Positions 35,941 to 45,370 are shown, counted from the stretch's first letter. The stretch: DNA of 62,997 nucleotides from Clostridia bacterium (GCA_024403735.1 JAKSRG010000014.1:1-62997); one strand, 5' to 3'. Notes: generated by a model from the sequence alone, not told the origin. Program-made: numbers and translations.

Positions 35941-36918
35941 ATGATTAATTCTTTTCCAATATTAGACGAATATGAGAATTATATGCTCGCTGTTTTGAAC
36001 AGATCTGACCTTACTGTAAAGAATTACAAAGGTGATATTGTTATGTTCTTCAGATACCTTTTGCGAGACAAAAAACTCGTATCTTCTTCAATGGAAATCA
36101 ATGAAATTGATGTATCTGATGTCGATTTAAAGTTTATATCCAAAGTTAAAACTAACGATATTTTTGCTTTCCTTATCTGGCTTAGTCGTGAGCAAAACTT
36201 AAATGCTGCTTCAAGATCACGAAAGATTTCATCATTAAGAAGTTTCTATAAGTATTGCTGTGTAAAGAAGCATTACTTCGAATATAATCCAACACTTGAA
36301 CTTGAAAGTCCTAAAAAGAATAAACGCTCACCTAAGTATCTAACACTGGATGAAAGCAAAGCACTTATTGATTCAGCTTTTAATGCTCCTACTGCAACAA
36401 ATGAAAGAGATTATTGTATAGTAATTCTTTTCTTAAACTGTGGCATGCGATTAGCTGAACTTAGAGGTATTAATTTAACTGACATTCACGGTAATATCCT
36501 TACTGTAATTGGTAAAGGTAATAAAGAAAGAACTGTATATCTTAATGATGCATGTCTAGAAGCTATCGAAGAATGGCTTAAAGTTAGATCAACTTACAAG
36601 ATTAAACCATCTGCAAAGAATGCTTTGTTTGTCTCTAAGCGAGGCTTAAGACTATCTGAAGATATGATACAGATTGGAGTTAAGAATCTTCTCGCTATGA
36701 GTGGATTAGATACCAAGACATATTCAGTCCATAAGCTAAGACACACTGCTGCTACATTGATGTATAAATATGGTCATGTAGATTTAAGAAGCCTTCAGAC
36801 AATTCTTGGACATGCCAATGTATCTACTACTCAAATATATACTCATGTAGATGATGACCTTCTCCATAAAGCTGTAGAGAGCAATCCTCTTTCAGGATAT
36901 AAACCTACAGAAGAGTAA
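35941..36918 (+). CDS. XerC/XerD-type tyrosine recombinase
   Basis: 325-residue site-specific recombinase with an N-terminal SAM-like core-binding domain (residues 5-115) and a C-terminal catalytic domain. All catalytic residues are visible: Arg170 (CGMRLAEL), the beta-hairpin Lys (GKGNKER), HKLRH (His264, Arg267), the LGHANVS histidine and Tyr300 (QIYTHV). Start 35941 uses AAAGGA 8 nt upstream; the frame's first ATG is 35932. Nothing around it looks like an integrated element, so a housekeeping role in chromosome-dimer resolution is most likely, but Xer-like integrases look the same. I did not find a dif-like site nearby. Confidence 0.9.
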   Translation: MINSFPILDEYENYMLAVLNRSDLTVKNYKGDIVMFFRYLLRDKKLVSSSMEINEIDVSDVDLKFISKVKTNDIFAFLIWLSREQNLNAASRSRKISSLRSFYKYCCVKKHYFEYNPTLELESPKKNKRSPKYLTLDESKALIDSAFNAPTATNERDYCIVILFLNCGMRLAELRGINLTDIHGNILTVIGKGNKERTVYLNDACLEAIEEWLKVRSTYKIKPSAKNALFVSKRGLRLSEDMIQIGVKNLLAMSGLDTKTYSVHKLRHTAATLMYKYGHVDLRSLQTILGHANVSTTQIYTHVDDDLLHKAVESNPLSGYKPTEE

Positions 36919-36929
36919 CACACATAAGA

Positions 36930-36968
36930 AAAGCTGCCACAAATCGTTTGTGACAGCTTATTTTTTAA
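36930..36968. terminator. Bidirectional terminator between the recombinase and the small membrane protein
   Basis: AAGCTG-CACAAA pairs with TTTGTG-CAGCTT around a 3-nt loop; T6 follows on the + strand and TTTTCTT on the - strand. Confidence 0.88.
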
Positions 36969-37189
36969 TCGTCTAGCAAATCTTCAGCTTTGATAACAAC
37001 GTCTTTGTCTTTTCTAGTTTCATTCTTACTAGTCTTCTCTACAACCTTGTCATCCTTTTTTCTAAACTTTCTAGTAATCTTATTCCAGAAAATTGCTAAG
37101 AATGTACCAAGTGTTAGAAAAACACCTGCAGCAATCTGAATGATATAACTAGTAGTAGCTGGATCAATATATAGATTAACAATATTCAT
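36965..37189 (-). CDS. Small single-pass membrane protein
   Basis: 74 residues: short outside segment, one helix (about 16-37, YIIQIAAGVFLTLGTFLAIFW), then a very charged Lys/Asp/Glu tail. ATG at 37189 follows GGAAGTG. The frame's GTG at 37198 is less likely. The gene starts 12 bp after the stop of the sulfatase-like membrane enzyme and so is surely co-translated. Its C-terminus overlaps the terminator's outer bases. Possibly an accessory or scaffold subunit of that enzyme; not a family I can name. Confidence 0.7.
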   Translation of the reverse strand: MNIVNLYIDPATTSYIIQIAAGVFLTLGTFLAIFWNKITRKFRKKDDKVVEKTSKNETRKDKDVVIKAEDLLDD

Positions 37190-37201
37190 TACATTCACTT
37201 C

Positions 37202-39259
37202 CTATCCGAAATATTCCTTCATTGGTAATATCTCATTACCATTTGTAAAAGGATCAACTCCGTACATTATAGCAGAATCATCTGTAATTTCATATTTAGC
37301 AAAAGCATTATATTTTACGATGTACCAAAGTTTACCTGTTGAATATACATCTGGTAGTTCAGGATCTCTTACTCTATCGTAGAAATACCTTACACGACTT
37401 GAATTTTCATCAAAATCATAGATGCTTGTATCATACTTACATACACCATCTAATCCAGTATCAACGATAATTGTTCCTAAAACGTCAGTTGTTGAAATAG
37501 GAGCACTTGTAAAAACTGTATCATCCTGTGAAACTCCTGGAGCCTTAATAAAGAACATAGGAGTTGCTCCCCAACCGTCTGTAGTAGCATCTTCATTGTG
37601 CCAACCGTGATCAGACATAAAGATGATTGTACTATTATCGTAAACTCCACTACTCTTCATTTCATCTACAAGCTTATTCATGATAACAAAACAGTTATCA
37701 ATCTCATCTGGAACAATACATGGAGAATGAAGTCCTCTTAAATGATTAACTGTCATAATATTTTCATCAACATATGAATAGTTCATATTAGAGATATATT
37801 CACTATTACTATAAGAAGCGACATCACTCATTGGATAAATGCAATAGTACTTAAACGCATCAGCATCAAAAGAAACAAAATTCTTAAGTGCATAAGGTGC
37901 AACTTTATAGAATGATAAAAGATTAATCTCATCAACAAACTTATTTATGTTGAAATAATTAGGCTTAATCTCCTGCTCTGTCTCATACTGTTTGATGTTA
38001 TCATACTTACCTACAACATATTCTTTCAAAGGAAGCTCAAAATTATAAGCATTACACTTATAATTACTATTGTGCATCTCATTATAGAAAGTTACTGTAC
38101 TATCTGAATTCCAGCCTTTATCAAGCCATTCTTCAATTGTTAGTGTGTTGTCAAAATCGCAACCACCAAAAATTTGAGACATAGATGTAACTGTAGAATC
38201 ATAAACACTAGTAGTATTCGTATAGACAGTGAAATCTTCTAATCCATCAAAATACTCTGGATTATTATCTGCTAAATCTTTAACTATTGAGTTATCGAAG
38301 GCATCGAAAACAATTACTACAACATTATTATTGTTAGATAATGTAAACTGCTCGGATGTATCAGTATAAAATTCAACAGTTGTACTAAATACACTACTTG
38401 GAGCCAATACAAGCATAATTACAAAGGCAATTATGTGATAACCAAGGACCAATCCAGATAAAATCTTATATGTATTAATCCATGCATTCTTAATAAACTT
38501 AGGCAACACATATACAGCAACAAAGATAGCAATCCAGATAACTAGATTAATAATTGTAACTGCTGTTCCTGCTGAATTATCATTGGCAACTCCTAGCAAA
38601 GATAAATGACTATTAAGGAACATATACTGAACAAAAATAGCAAGTGATAATCCAACTAAACCCTTATAAATTACCCAATAAAACTTTGCCTTAAAGCTAT
38701 TAAGTAATAAAGCTAACAGGACTGTTGCTGTGAAAAATACAAATAAGTAATAGTCTAAGAAATTGAAACAATCGAACTCAAAACTATCAATATTTGAAAT
38801 ATAAGATTCAAATGGAAGATAAATCAAACATGTGAATGTTAACGCAGAAGAAATCAGAAAAGAAAATACAAGTCTCTTCTTAAAATTAACAGTTATATCA
38901 GGTATTACTGTGTAATAAAACCATAGTGTAATTACAAAGCAAAGTAATAAATTATATACACTAAAGTACTCAATAGGATCTCTATTTGTCATTGTATAAA
39001 ATACGACACTACAAATAGAGAATCCAAGAGCTAATACTAATCTAAACAGACTAAACTTCTCAGTAAAAATCTTATTAGGATACTTGTTAATAACAGCAAG
39101 AACCGATACGACAGTCCAAATAATTAATGAAACTACAAGAGAAACAATATAATTAGTAGAACAAGAATAGTTCATCACCATGAGTAGAGTTAGTACTATA
39201 AACACAGCAACAGAAACCATACTGTTTTTCTTGAAAAAATCAGTAATATTCTTCAGCAA
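37202..39259 (-). CDS. Polytopic membrane protein with sulfatase / LTA-synthase-like domain
   Basis: 685 residues. About eight to ten hydrophobic helices fill residues 1-310; then an extracellular alkaline-phosphatase-superfamily domain starts at NNVVVIVFDAFDN, continues with SVYDSTVTSMSQIFGG (where the Thr/Ser nucleophile should lie), and has the metal ligands STIIFMSDHGWHNE and ISTTDVLGTIIVD. This arrangement is that of lipoteichoic-acid synthases and phosphoethanolamine or phosphoglycerol transferases, though it is not a close LtaS. TTG at 39259 is supported by GAGGTG 5 nt upstream and by the lack of an alternative. A job in decorating an envelope polymer is inferred. Confidence 0.78.
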   Translation of the reverse strand: MLKNITDFFKKNSMVSVAVFIVLTLLMVMNYSCSTNYIVSLVVSLIIWTVVSVLAVINKYPNKIFTEKFSLFRLVLALGFSICSVVFYTMTNRDPIEYFSVYNLLLCFVITLWFYYTVIPDITVNFKKRLVFSFLISSALTFTCLIYLPFESYISNIDSFEFDCFNFLDYYLFVFFTATVLLALLLNSFKAKFYWVIYKGLVGLSLAIFVQYMFLNSHLSLLGVANDNSAGTAVTIINLVIWIAIFVAVYVLPKFIKNAWINTYKILSGLVLGYHIIAFVIMLVLAPSSVFSTTVEFYTDTSEQFTLSNNNNVVVIVFDAFDNSIVKDLADNNPEYFDGLEDFTVYTNTTSVYDSTVTSMSQIFGGCDFDNTLTIEEWLDKGWNSDSTVTFYNEMHNSNYKCNAYNFELPLKEYVVGKYDNIKQYETEQEIKPNYFNINKFVDEINLLSFYKVAPYALKNFVSFDADAFKYYCIYPMSDVASYSNSEYISNMNYSYVDENIMTVNHLRGLHSPCIVPDEIDNCFVIMNKLVDEMKSSGVYDNSTIIFMSDHGWHNEDATTDGWGATPMFFIKAPGVSQDDTVFTSAPISTTDVLGTIIVDTGLDGVCKYDTSIYDFDENSSRVRYFYDRVRDPELPDVYSTGKLWYIVKYNAFAKYEITDDSAIMYGVDPFTNGNEILPMKEYFG

Positions 39260-39273
39260 GATAACACCTCAAA

Positions 39274-40689
39274 TTAAATATTCTCAATAAAACACTTATA
39301 AGCAAGATAAGTACAGTACAAGTCCATCTTAGAGATAACTTCATATGGTGCGTGCATTGACCATACTGGTACACCACAATCGATAACTTCCATACCATGC
39401 TTAGCCATGTAAGCTGAAATAGTTCCGCCGCCACCAGCGTCAACCTTACCAAGCTCACCTGTCTGCCAAAGAACTGAATTTTCTTCAAAGATTCTAGTAA
39501 TCTCTGCAACGAAATCACCGTTAGCTTCATTAGTACCTGACTTACCTCTTGAGCCAACATACTTCTCAAGCTTAATACCATGTGACATATAAGCAGAATT
39601 TCTAGCATCAGATACAGATGCATACTTTGGATCATATGCATTAGATACATCTGCTGAAAGCATCTTAGAATTAGCAATACACTTACGGTATGAAAGAAGA
39701 TTAAATGCCTCGCCTGACTGCTTAGCAAAAATCTCCATCATAAAGTTCTCATATAGAACTGACTGAGCACCAGAGTTTGCATATGAACCAATCTCTTCCT
39801 TATCAGTAAGGAGTACAACACAAGTCTTATTTGGCTTCTCCTGATCGAACAATGCCATAAGAGCTGGATAAGCACAAACCTTATCATCATGACCATATGC
39901 AGCAATAAATGCTCTATCAAAACCAACATCTCTAGCCTTCATTGCTGAAACAATCTCAATCTCACCAGAAACGAAATCCTTTTCCTTAATACCATAGTTG
40001 TCATTAAGGAACTTCAAGATATTAGCCTTATACGCATTCTTTGTATCTTCCTTAGAAATAGGACGACCACCAATAATCACATTCAAATCTTCGCCAGAAA
40101 TAAACTCGCTGGCATTTCTCTTCATCTGATCTCCACCTAAGTGTGGGAGCAAATCAGTGATATAAAAGATAGGATCATCTTCTTTCTCACCTACAACAAT
40201 CTCATGCTTTTTACCATCTTTAGTGAAAACAACACCATGAATAGCAAGAGGAATAGTAGTCCACTGATATTTCTTAATACCACCATAGTAATGAGTTTTG
40301 AAGTAACATGTCTCTTCATCCTCATAAATAGGATTTGGCTTAAGGTCAAGACGTGGTGAATCGATATGAGCACCAAGAATATTAAAACCATTTATAGCAG
40401 GCTTCTTACCAATAACAGCAAGAGCTAAACCCTTACCTCTGATTGATGTATAAACTTTATCTCCAGCTTCAAGATTTTCCTTAGTATCAATATCAACGAA
40501 GCCAATAGACTCAGCTGCCTCTACAGATGTAATAACAAACTCACGCTCAGTTTTTGAAACATTAAGAAAAGCCTTATAATCCTCAGCAAATTCCATACAT
40601 GTATCGATATCGTCATCAGATGAAACTTTATATAAATTAGGGAACTCTGCAAAAAGTTCTTTGCTATCAGTATTTTTCTTCTTAGCCAT
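39274..40689 (-). CDS. M18 family aminopeptidase
   Basis: 471-residue cytosolic zinc aminopeptidase of the aspartyl-aminopeptidase family. Zinc and catalytic residues sit in GAHIDSPRLDLKP (about 105-117), TDKEEIGSYANSGAQS and the C-terminal PVWSMHAPYEVISKMD; the SADVSNAYDP motif is also typical. It probably trims N-terminal residues in peptide turnover. ATG follows AAGGAGATG. The 3' end is 14 bp from the TTG of the sulfatase-like gene. Confidence 0.93.
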   Translation of the reverse strand: MAKKKNTDSKELFAEFPNLYKVSSDDDIDTCMEFAEDYKAFLNVSKTEREFVITSVEAAESIGFVDIDTKENLEAGDKVYTSIRGKGLALAVIGKKPAINGFNILGAHIDSPRLDLKPNPIYEDEETCYFKTHYYGGIKKYQWTTIPLAIHGVVFTKDGKKHEIVVGEKEDDPIFYITDLLPHLGGDQMKRNASEFISGEDLNVIIGGRPISKEDTKNAYKANILKFLNDNYGIKEKDFVSGEIEIVSAMKARDVGFDRAFIAAYGHDDKVCAYPALMALFDQEKPNKTCVVLLTDKEEIGSYANSGAQSVLYENFMMEIFAKQSGEAFNLLSYRKCIANSKMLSADVSNAYDPKYASVSDARNSAYMSHGIKLEKYVGSRGKSGTNEANGDFVAEITRIFEENSVLWQTGELGKVDAGGGGTISAYMAKHGMEVIDCGVPVWSMHAPYEVISKMDLYCTYLAYKCFIENI

Positions 40690-40774
40690 ATAAACATCTC
40701 CTTAAAAATAATATAAAAATTGTACTACAATATTGCTATAATAACATAAAAAGAAAAATGTATTCGGAGAAAAT

Positions 40775-41593
40775 ATGGTAACAGATAGTCATAACCACAC
40801 TTGTCATTTTAGTTCTGACGCTGGAATGAGCATTTCAGAATTAATCTCAAGTTGCAATCAAAAACAGATTAAGCGAATCGCTATTACAGAACATTATGAC
40901 TACGATTACCCACATCCTGAAGAGCCTTCACAGATTTTTGATATTAATCAGTATGTAGATGCTTTTGAGATTTGGAAAAAACTTGCTACAAATGTTGATT
41001 TGATAATGGGTATCGAACTTGGATATCAGTCTCATATTGCAGACATTATTGATTCTGTATCAGCTAGTGCCCCATTTGATTCTGTTATTCTCAGTAATCA
41101 CCTTATTGATGGTAAAGATGTTTACTTCAATACTGAGTGCTACAAGATGTATACAAAGGAAGATCTCCATAGTAAATACGTTTCAGTTTTAGCTGAGATG
41201 GCTGAAAGATGCGACAACTATAACATTATTGGTCACTACGATTATATTAATAGATATTGTAAGAAAAGAAATTGCAATGTCTTATACTCTGATTGCCCAA
41301 AAGATTTCGATAGATTATTCGAAATAATCATTAGCAAAGGTAAATCATTAGAGATTAATACAAAATCTATTCACAAGCTCATCAAGAAAAAAGCTAAGAT
41401 GACTATGCCTGATCCTGAAATTCTTAAAAGATATCAAGATATGGGTGGAAAAATGATCACTCTTGGTTCAGATTCTCACACTACAGATACTCTAGGAATT
41501 CATTTTAATGAAACAGCAGAATATTTAAAGAGTCTTGGTTTTAAATCAAATTTTTACTTCAAAAAAAGAATGCCTCACGAGGAGGCATTGTAA
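40775..41593 (+). CDS. PHP-domain phosphatase, histidinol-phosphatase-like
   Basis: 272-residue PHP metal hydrolase: DSHNHTCHFSSDAG (residues 4-17), ITEHYDYDYP, GIELGYQ, LSNHLI, IGHYDYINRY and LGSDSHTTDTLG supply the metal-binding His/Asp/Glu set. Overall it looks like the HisK/YtvP group that dephosphorylates histidinol phosphate, but no other his gene is in the window, so another phosphate ester is possible. ATG follows CGGAG. The last 25 bp of the gene contain the terminator of the opposing lipoprotein gene. Confidence 0.85.
   Translation: MVTDSHNHTCHFSSDAGMSISELISSCNQKQIKRIAITEHYDYDYPHPEEPSQIFDINQYVDAFEIWKKLATNVDLIMGIELGYQSHIADIIDSVSASAPFDSVILSNHLIDGKDVYFNTECYKMYTKEDLHSKYVSVLAEMAERCDNYNIIGHYDYINRYCKKRNCNVLYSDCPKDFDRLFEIIISKGKSLEINTKSIHKLIKKKAKMTMPDPEILKRYQDMGGKMITLGSDSHTTDTLGIHFNETAEYLKSLGFKSNFYFKKRMPHEEAL
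41561..41589 (-). terminator. Terminator of the iscS-iscU-lipoprotein transcript, inside the PHP gene
   Basis: On the - strand AATGCCTC / GAGGCATT with a 5-nt loop and C plus seven T. It lies within the final codons of the convergent PHP gene. Confidence 0.85.
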
Positions 41594-42130
41594 TTACTTT
41601 GTTGATCTAGTTGTAGTATCAATTATTGAGAAGAAATACCAATCAGGTCCAACTCTATAAACTACAGAGAATAATTCAACTGATTTATTCTGGTCTTCTA
41701 ACTTAAAGAATACTTTTACATTTACAAGCTGAATGTCTTCAATTAGATTCTCATCAATCTCACTAAAGACACTAATGTTATCCTTCATAACCTGATAATC
41801 ATAACCATTATCAATGTTACAAGGTCTTGTAGCTATATGTTTTGTACCAAGAAACTCTAATTCTGGATCAAGAAGTGTCTGATACTGGTCATATACTGAG
41901 ATGTTAGAATCGTTTTCGAGAACTCCATCATAAAAGCACATCGAAAACAATTCATCATCTTCTGTATATAAAGACTGAAAGAAGGCTCTACAAACATTCT
42001 CAGGAGATGAGTTAACATCTTCCTTTGTTACTTCTTTATCGATGCTTACTCCAGAACAAGCAACAAGAGAAATCAATGTAGCAACAAGAAGAATTAGAGC
42101 TACAAATTTATTACTCTTCTTCAACTTCAT
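41594..42130 (-). CDS. Lipoprotein, unknown
   Basis: 178 residues with a lipoprotein signal (MKLKKSNKF, hydrophobic core, LVAC with Cys25). The rest is an NTF2-like/DUF4878-like compact domain: CRAFFQSLYTEDDELFSMCFYDG then beta strands with SVVYRVGPDWYFFSIID. This is a pattern judgement. The start lies 20 bp inside the end of iscU (in another frame), after GAGG; the longer frame to 42196 would sit wholly within iscU and lacks support. Function unknown; nothing links it to iron-sulfur assembly except position. Confidence 0.75.
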   Translation of the reverse strand: MKLKKSNKFVALILLVATLISLVACSGVSIDKEVTKEDVNSSPENVCRAFFQSLYTEDDELFSMCFYDGVLENDSNISVYDQYQTLLDPELEFLGTKHIATRPCNIDNGYDYQVMKDNISVFSEIDENLIEDIQLVNVKVFFKLEDQNKSVELFSVVYRVGPDWYFFSIIDTTTRSTK

Positions 42131-42548
42131 CCTCGTCCTCATCCAAAACCTTAAAGTATTCAGTATACTTCTCAGGAATACCGCCATTAGCTTCATAATA
42201 CATCTTAAGAGCTGCCTTTACAGCCTGCTCAGCAAGAAGTGAACAGTGCATCTTAACTGGTGGCAAACCATCAAGAGCTTCAGCAACAGCCTTGTTAGAA
42301 AGTGTCATAGCTTCCTCGATTGTCTTACCCTTAATCATCTCAGTAGCCATTGATGAAGTAGCAATAGCACTACCACAACCAAAAGTCTTAAACTTACAAT
42401 CAACGATAACATCATTCTCAATCTTCAAATACATCTTCATGATGTCGCCGCACTTAGCATTACCAACAACGCCAATAGCATTAGCGTCTTCAATCTCACC
42501 AACATTTCTTGGATTCTTAAAATGATCCATTACTTTCTCTGAATACAT
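42111..42548 (-). CDS. iscU: IscU/NifU-like iron-sulfur scaffold
   Basis: 145 residues. Three scaffold cysteines are visible: AKCGD (about 33), FGCGSAIATSS (about 58) and MHCSLLAEQA (about 101), and Asp in CGD helps cluster release. The C-terminus adds an acidic tail (DEDEDEVEEE) not found in most IscU proteins. It lies 21 bp after the cysteine desulfurase gene, the usual clostridial iscS-iscU pair that builds Fe-S clusters in the cytoplasm. Ribosome site GAGGAG. Confidence 0.94.
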   Translation of the reverse strand: MYSEKVMDHFKNPRNVGEIEDANAIGVVGNAKCGDIMKMYLKIENDVIVDCKFKTFGCGSAIATSSMATEMIKGKTIEEAMTLSNKAVAEALDGLPPVKMHCSLLAEQAVKAALKMYYEANGGIPEKYTEYFKVLDEDEDEVEEE

Positions 42549-42569
42549 ATAAAATCTCCTCTAATCTAA

Positions 42570-43799
42570 TTAAATCTTACAAGAACCGTCGTCATTGCAT
42601 CTTGGGCATGTTCCCTGCTGTAATTCTCTACCATTCATGAAATCCTCATAAAGTGGGCTCATATCTCTGAGCTTCTGGACAATACCAGCGAGAACAGGAA
42701 CAAGAGACATAACTTCTTCCTTAGTATTAAACTTACCAATTGAAATTCTAAGTGAACCATGAGCTACCTCATGAGGTAAACCAATAGCAAGAAGAACATG
42801 TGAAGGATCAAGTGAACCTGATGCACAAGCTGAGCCAGTAGAACAAGCAAAACCTGCATCATCGAGCCACAAGAGCATTGATTCACCCTCGATAAAGTTA
42901 AATGAGAAGTTAACATTACCAGGTAATCTCTTTGTTCTATGTCCATTGAACTTACAATATGGAATTGTAGCTTCAATCTCTTTGATTAATGAATCACGCA
43001 TATCTGTGATTTTTTCAAGATTAGTATTCATCTCAGCAACAGCAAGTTCAAGAGCCTTAGCCATACCAAGAATGTATGGAAGGTTTTCTGTACCAGCTCT
43101 CTTACCTCTCTCCTGATGTCCACCATCCATAAAGTTAGAAATAGTAACTCCCTTTCTAATATAAAGAGCACCAATACCCTTTGGTGAATGGAACTTATGA
43201 CCTGAAAGAGACAACATGTCTACTCCCAAATCTTTAACATCTACAGGAATTGAACCAACAGCCTGAACAGCATCAGTATGACAAAGTATCTTCTTCTCCT
43301 TACAAAGAGCAGCAATCTCCTTAATTGGCTGAATTGTACCAATCTCATTATTAGCAAGCATTACTGATACAATTAACGTATTATCATCAAGCTGTGACTT
43401 AATAAAATCAACATCAACGATACCTTCTGCATCAACAGGAATCTTAACAATCTCAAAACCCTGTTTAGCCAAGCTATCACATGTATGAAGAATTGCGTGG
43501 TGCTCAATAGCTGAAATAAGAATCTTCTTTTTCTTATCACCATACTTCAAAGCAGCACCCTTCAATGCCCAGTTATCAGCTTCGCTACCGCAAGAAGTAA
43601 AATAAATCTCTCGAGCTTCAGCATTTAAAGAAGCTGCAATTCTGCTTCTAGCATCATCAAGTAAAGCCTTAGCGCTCTCACCTTCCTGATACATAGAAGA
43701 ACAGTTACCATACTGCTCAGTAAAAGCAATTGTCATAGCTTCAACAACTTCAGGACGAACTCTTGTTGTAGCCGCATTATCTAAATAAACTCGTGTCAA
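42570..43799 (-). CDS. iscS: Cysteine desulfurase (IscS/NifS type)
   Basis: PLP enzyme that takes sulfur from cysteine for the adjacent scaffold. 409 residues: YLDNAATT near the start, AIEHHAILHTC, SLSGHKFHSPKGIGALY with the PLP lysine, and the active-site loop ACSTGSACASGS. Past the normal end it has an extra tail GTCPRCNDDGSCKI with three cysteines. The start is taken as TTG 43799, 9 nt after AAGAAGG; another TTG at 43808 is too close to that ribosome site. Second cysteine desulfurase of the window; see 51103-52245. Confidence 0.94.
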   Translation of the reverse strand: MTRVYLDNAATTRVRPEVVEAMTIAFTEQYGNCSSMYQEGESAKALLDDARSRIAASLNAEAREIYFTSCGSEADNWALKGAALKYGDKKKKILISAIEHHAILHTCDSLAKQGFEIVKIPVDAEGIVDVDFIKSQLDDNTLIVSVMLANNEIGTIQPIKEIAALCKEKKILCHTDAVQAVGSIPVDVKDLGVDMLSLSGHKFHSPKGIGALYIRKGVTISNFMDGGHQERGKRAGTENLPYILGMAKALELAVAEMNTNLEKITDMRDSLIKEIEATIPYCKFNGHRTKRLPGNVNFSFNFIEGESMLLWLDDAGFACSTGSACASGSLDPSHVLLAIGLPHEVAHGSLRISIGKFNTKEEVMSLVPVLAGIVQKLRDMSPLYEDFMNGRELQQGTCPRCNDDGSCKI

Positions 43800-43928
43800 A
43801 GTAATCAACCTTCTTTACTAAATATTCACTAATACAATAGATTATTGCAAAAAACAACCCGTAACATAAGTTACAGTATGAAAAATTGTAAATAAATAAC
43901 TCAAAAATACACTAATATATAACATTAA

Positions 43929-45233
43929 TCACTGATTGGAAGTATTAGCATCAACCCATCTAAGATATTCACCAATCTTCTTCTCATAACCAATCTCTGT
44001 TGGATTGTAGTATTTCTTATCTACAATCGCATCTGGCAAATACTGCTGTTTAACAATATGACCTGGATAATCATGTGGGTACTTATAACCAACCTTATAA
44101 CCTAATTCAGACATTACCTCAGCAGGAGCATTTCTAATATGCATTGGAACAGTACCAGTATCAATATTCCTTACATCATCAAGTGCTTGATCTATTGCAA
44201 GATAAGAAGCATTTGACTTTGGAGAAGTAGCGACACAAATAGCAGCTTCTGATAATAATATTCGAGCTTCAGGCATACCAATAGATCTAATGGCATCAAA
44301 TGCTGCTACAGCAACAAGTAATGCATTTGGATTAGCTAATCCAACATCTTCAGATGCGCATATCATGATACGTCTAGCTAAAAACTCAATATCTTCTCCA
44401 GCTTCAAGTGCCTTAGCAAGATAATGAATAGTTGCATCAGGATCTGAACCCCTCATTGATTTAATCATCGCTGAAATATTGTCATAGTGGTTCTCACCAT
44501 TCTTATCGAAAACTTGGAACTTCTTCTGCATACAATCAGAGATAACTTCTTTATCGATAACAATAGTACCTTCACTATTAGGTGGAGTTGTACTAACAGC
44601 AAGTTCCAATGCTTTTAGAGAATTACGACCATCACCCGAAGACATTTCAGCCATCATATAAAGTGTCTCATCTGATATCTCAATCGAATAATTGCCGTAT
44701 CCACGTTCCTTATCATTAATAGCATTCTTAAGAAGTTTAATAATGTTGTCTGTTGATAAAGGCTTAAGCTGAAGTACTGTTGATCTTGAAACTAGAGCTT
44801 TATTAACTTCAAAGAAAGGGTTCTCTGTTGTAGCACCAATCAATATGATAGTGCCATCCTCAACGTATGGTAACAAAGCATCCTGCTGAAGCTTATTAAA
44901 CCTATGAATCTCATCAATAAATAAAACTGTTCGTTTGCTACCAGACAAAATAGGATTCTGTGCATCAGTAACTATCTGCTTAATATCAGCAACACCAGCA
45001 ATAACAGCATTAATCTTCTTGAAATTTGAGGATGTAGTATTAGCAATTAGTCTAGCAAGTGCAGTCTTACCAACACCTGGAGGACCAAATAGAATAACTG
45101 AAGATAATCTATCAGCTTCAATCATTCTTCTAAGCATCTTACCTTTACCAATAATGTGCTCCTGACCAATATATTCATCAAGATTTCTAGGACACATTCG
45201 AAAAGCTAATGGTTGAAGTTTCTCACTCTCCAT
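43929..45233 (-). CDS. rarA: RarA/MgsA AAA ATPase, replication-associated
   Basis: 434-residue clamp-loader-like ATPase that acts at stalled replication forks. Walker A is GPPGVGKTALA (about 48-58), Walker B VLFIDEIHRF, sensor GATTENPFFEVN; then GSDPDATIHYLAKALEAGED and DYPGHIVKQQYLP of the C-terminal tetramerisation region. Start 45233 (MESEKLQPLAFRM) follows GAGGTG rather than the upstream 45245 ATG. Stands alone between iscS and glyA. Confidence 0.95.
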   Translation of the reverse strand: MESEKLQPLAFRMCPRNLDEYIGQEHIIGKGKMLRRMIEADRLSSVILFGPPGVGKTALARLIANTTSSNFKKINAVIAGVADIKQIVTDAQNPILSGSKRTVLFIDEIHRFNKLQQDALLPYVEDGTIILIGATTENPFFEVNKALVSRSTVLQLKPLSTDNIIKLLKNAINDKERGYGNYSIEISDETLYMMAEMSSGDGRNSLKALELAVSTTPPNSEGTIVIDKEVISDCMQKKFQVFDKNGENHYDNISAMIKSMRGSDPDATIHYLAKALEAGEDIEFLARRIMICASEDVGLANPNALLVAVAAFDAIRSIGMPEARILLSEAAICVATSPKSNASYLAIDQALDDVRNIDTGTVPMHIRNAPAEVMSELGYKVGYKYPHDYPGHIVKQQYLPDAIVDKKYYNPTEIGYEKKIGEYLRWVDANTSNQ

Positions 45234-45313
45234 AAAGCACCTCATACATATTTTGACTAATTATATCAAAAAAAGAACAAAAATTCTATTTTCGATATTG
45301 TCATTTCAAGGAT

Positions 45314-45344
45314 AAAAAAATCGCATGCCATTTCTGACATGCGA
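45314..45344 (-). terminator. Terminator after glyA
   Basis: On the - strand a 10-bp stem TCGCATGTCA / TGGCATGCGA (one T-G pair), GAAA loop, then seven T. Confidence 0.92.
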
Positions 45345-45370
45345 CTAATAAATTCAATTTGGAATATGGA

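Noticed and set aside
35941..36918. Recombinase as part of a prophage or integrative element
   Set aside because: No phage structural genes, excisionase, att repeats or IS ends were seen around it; flanks are core metabolic genes.
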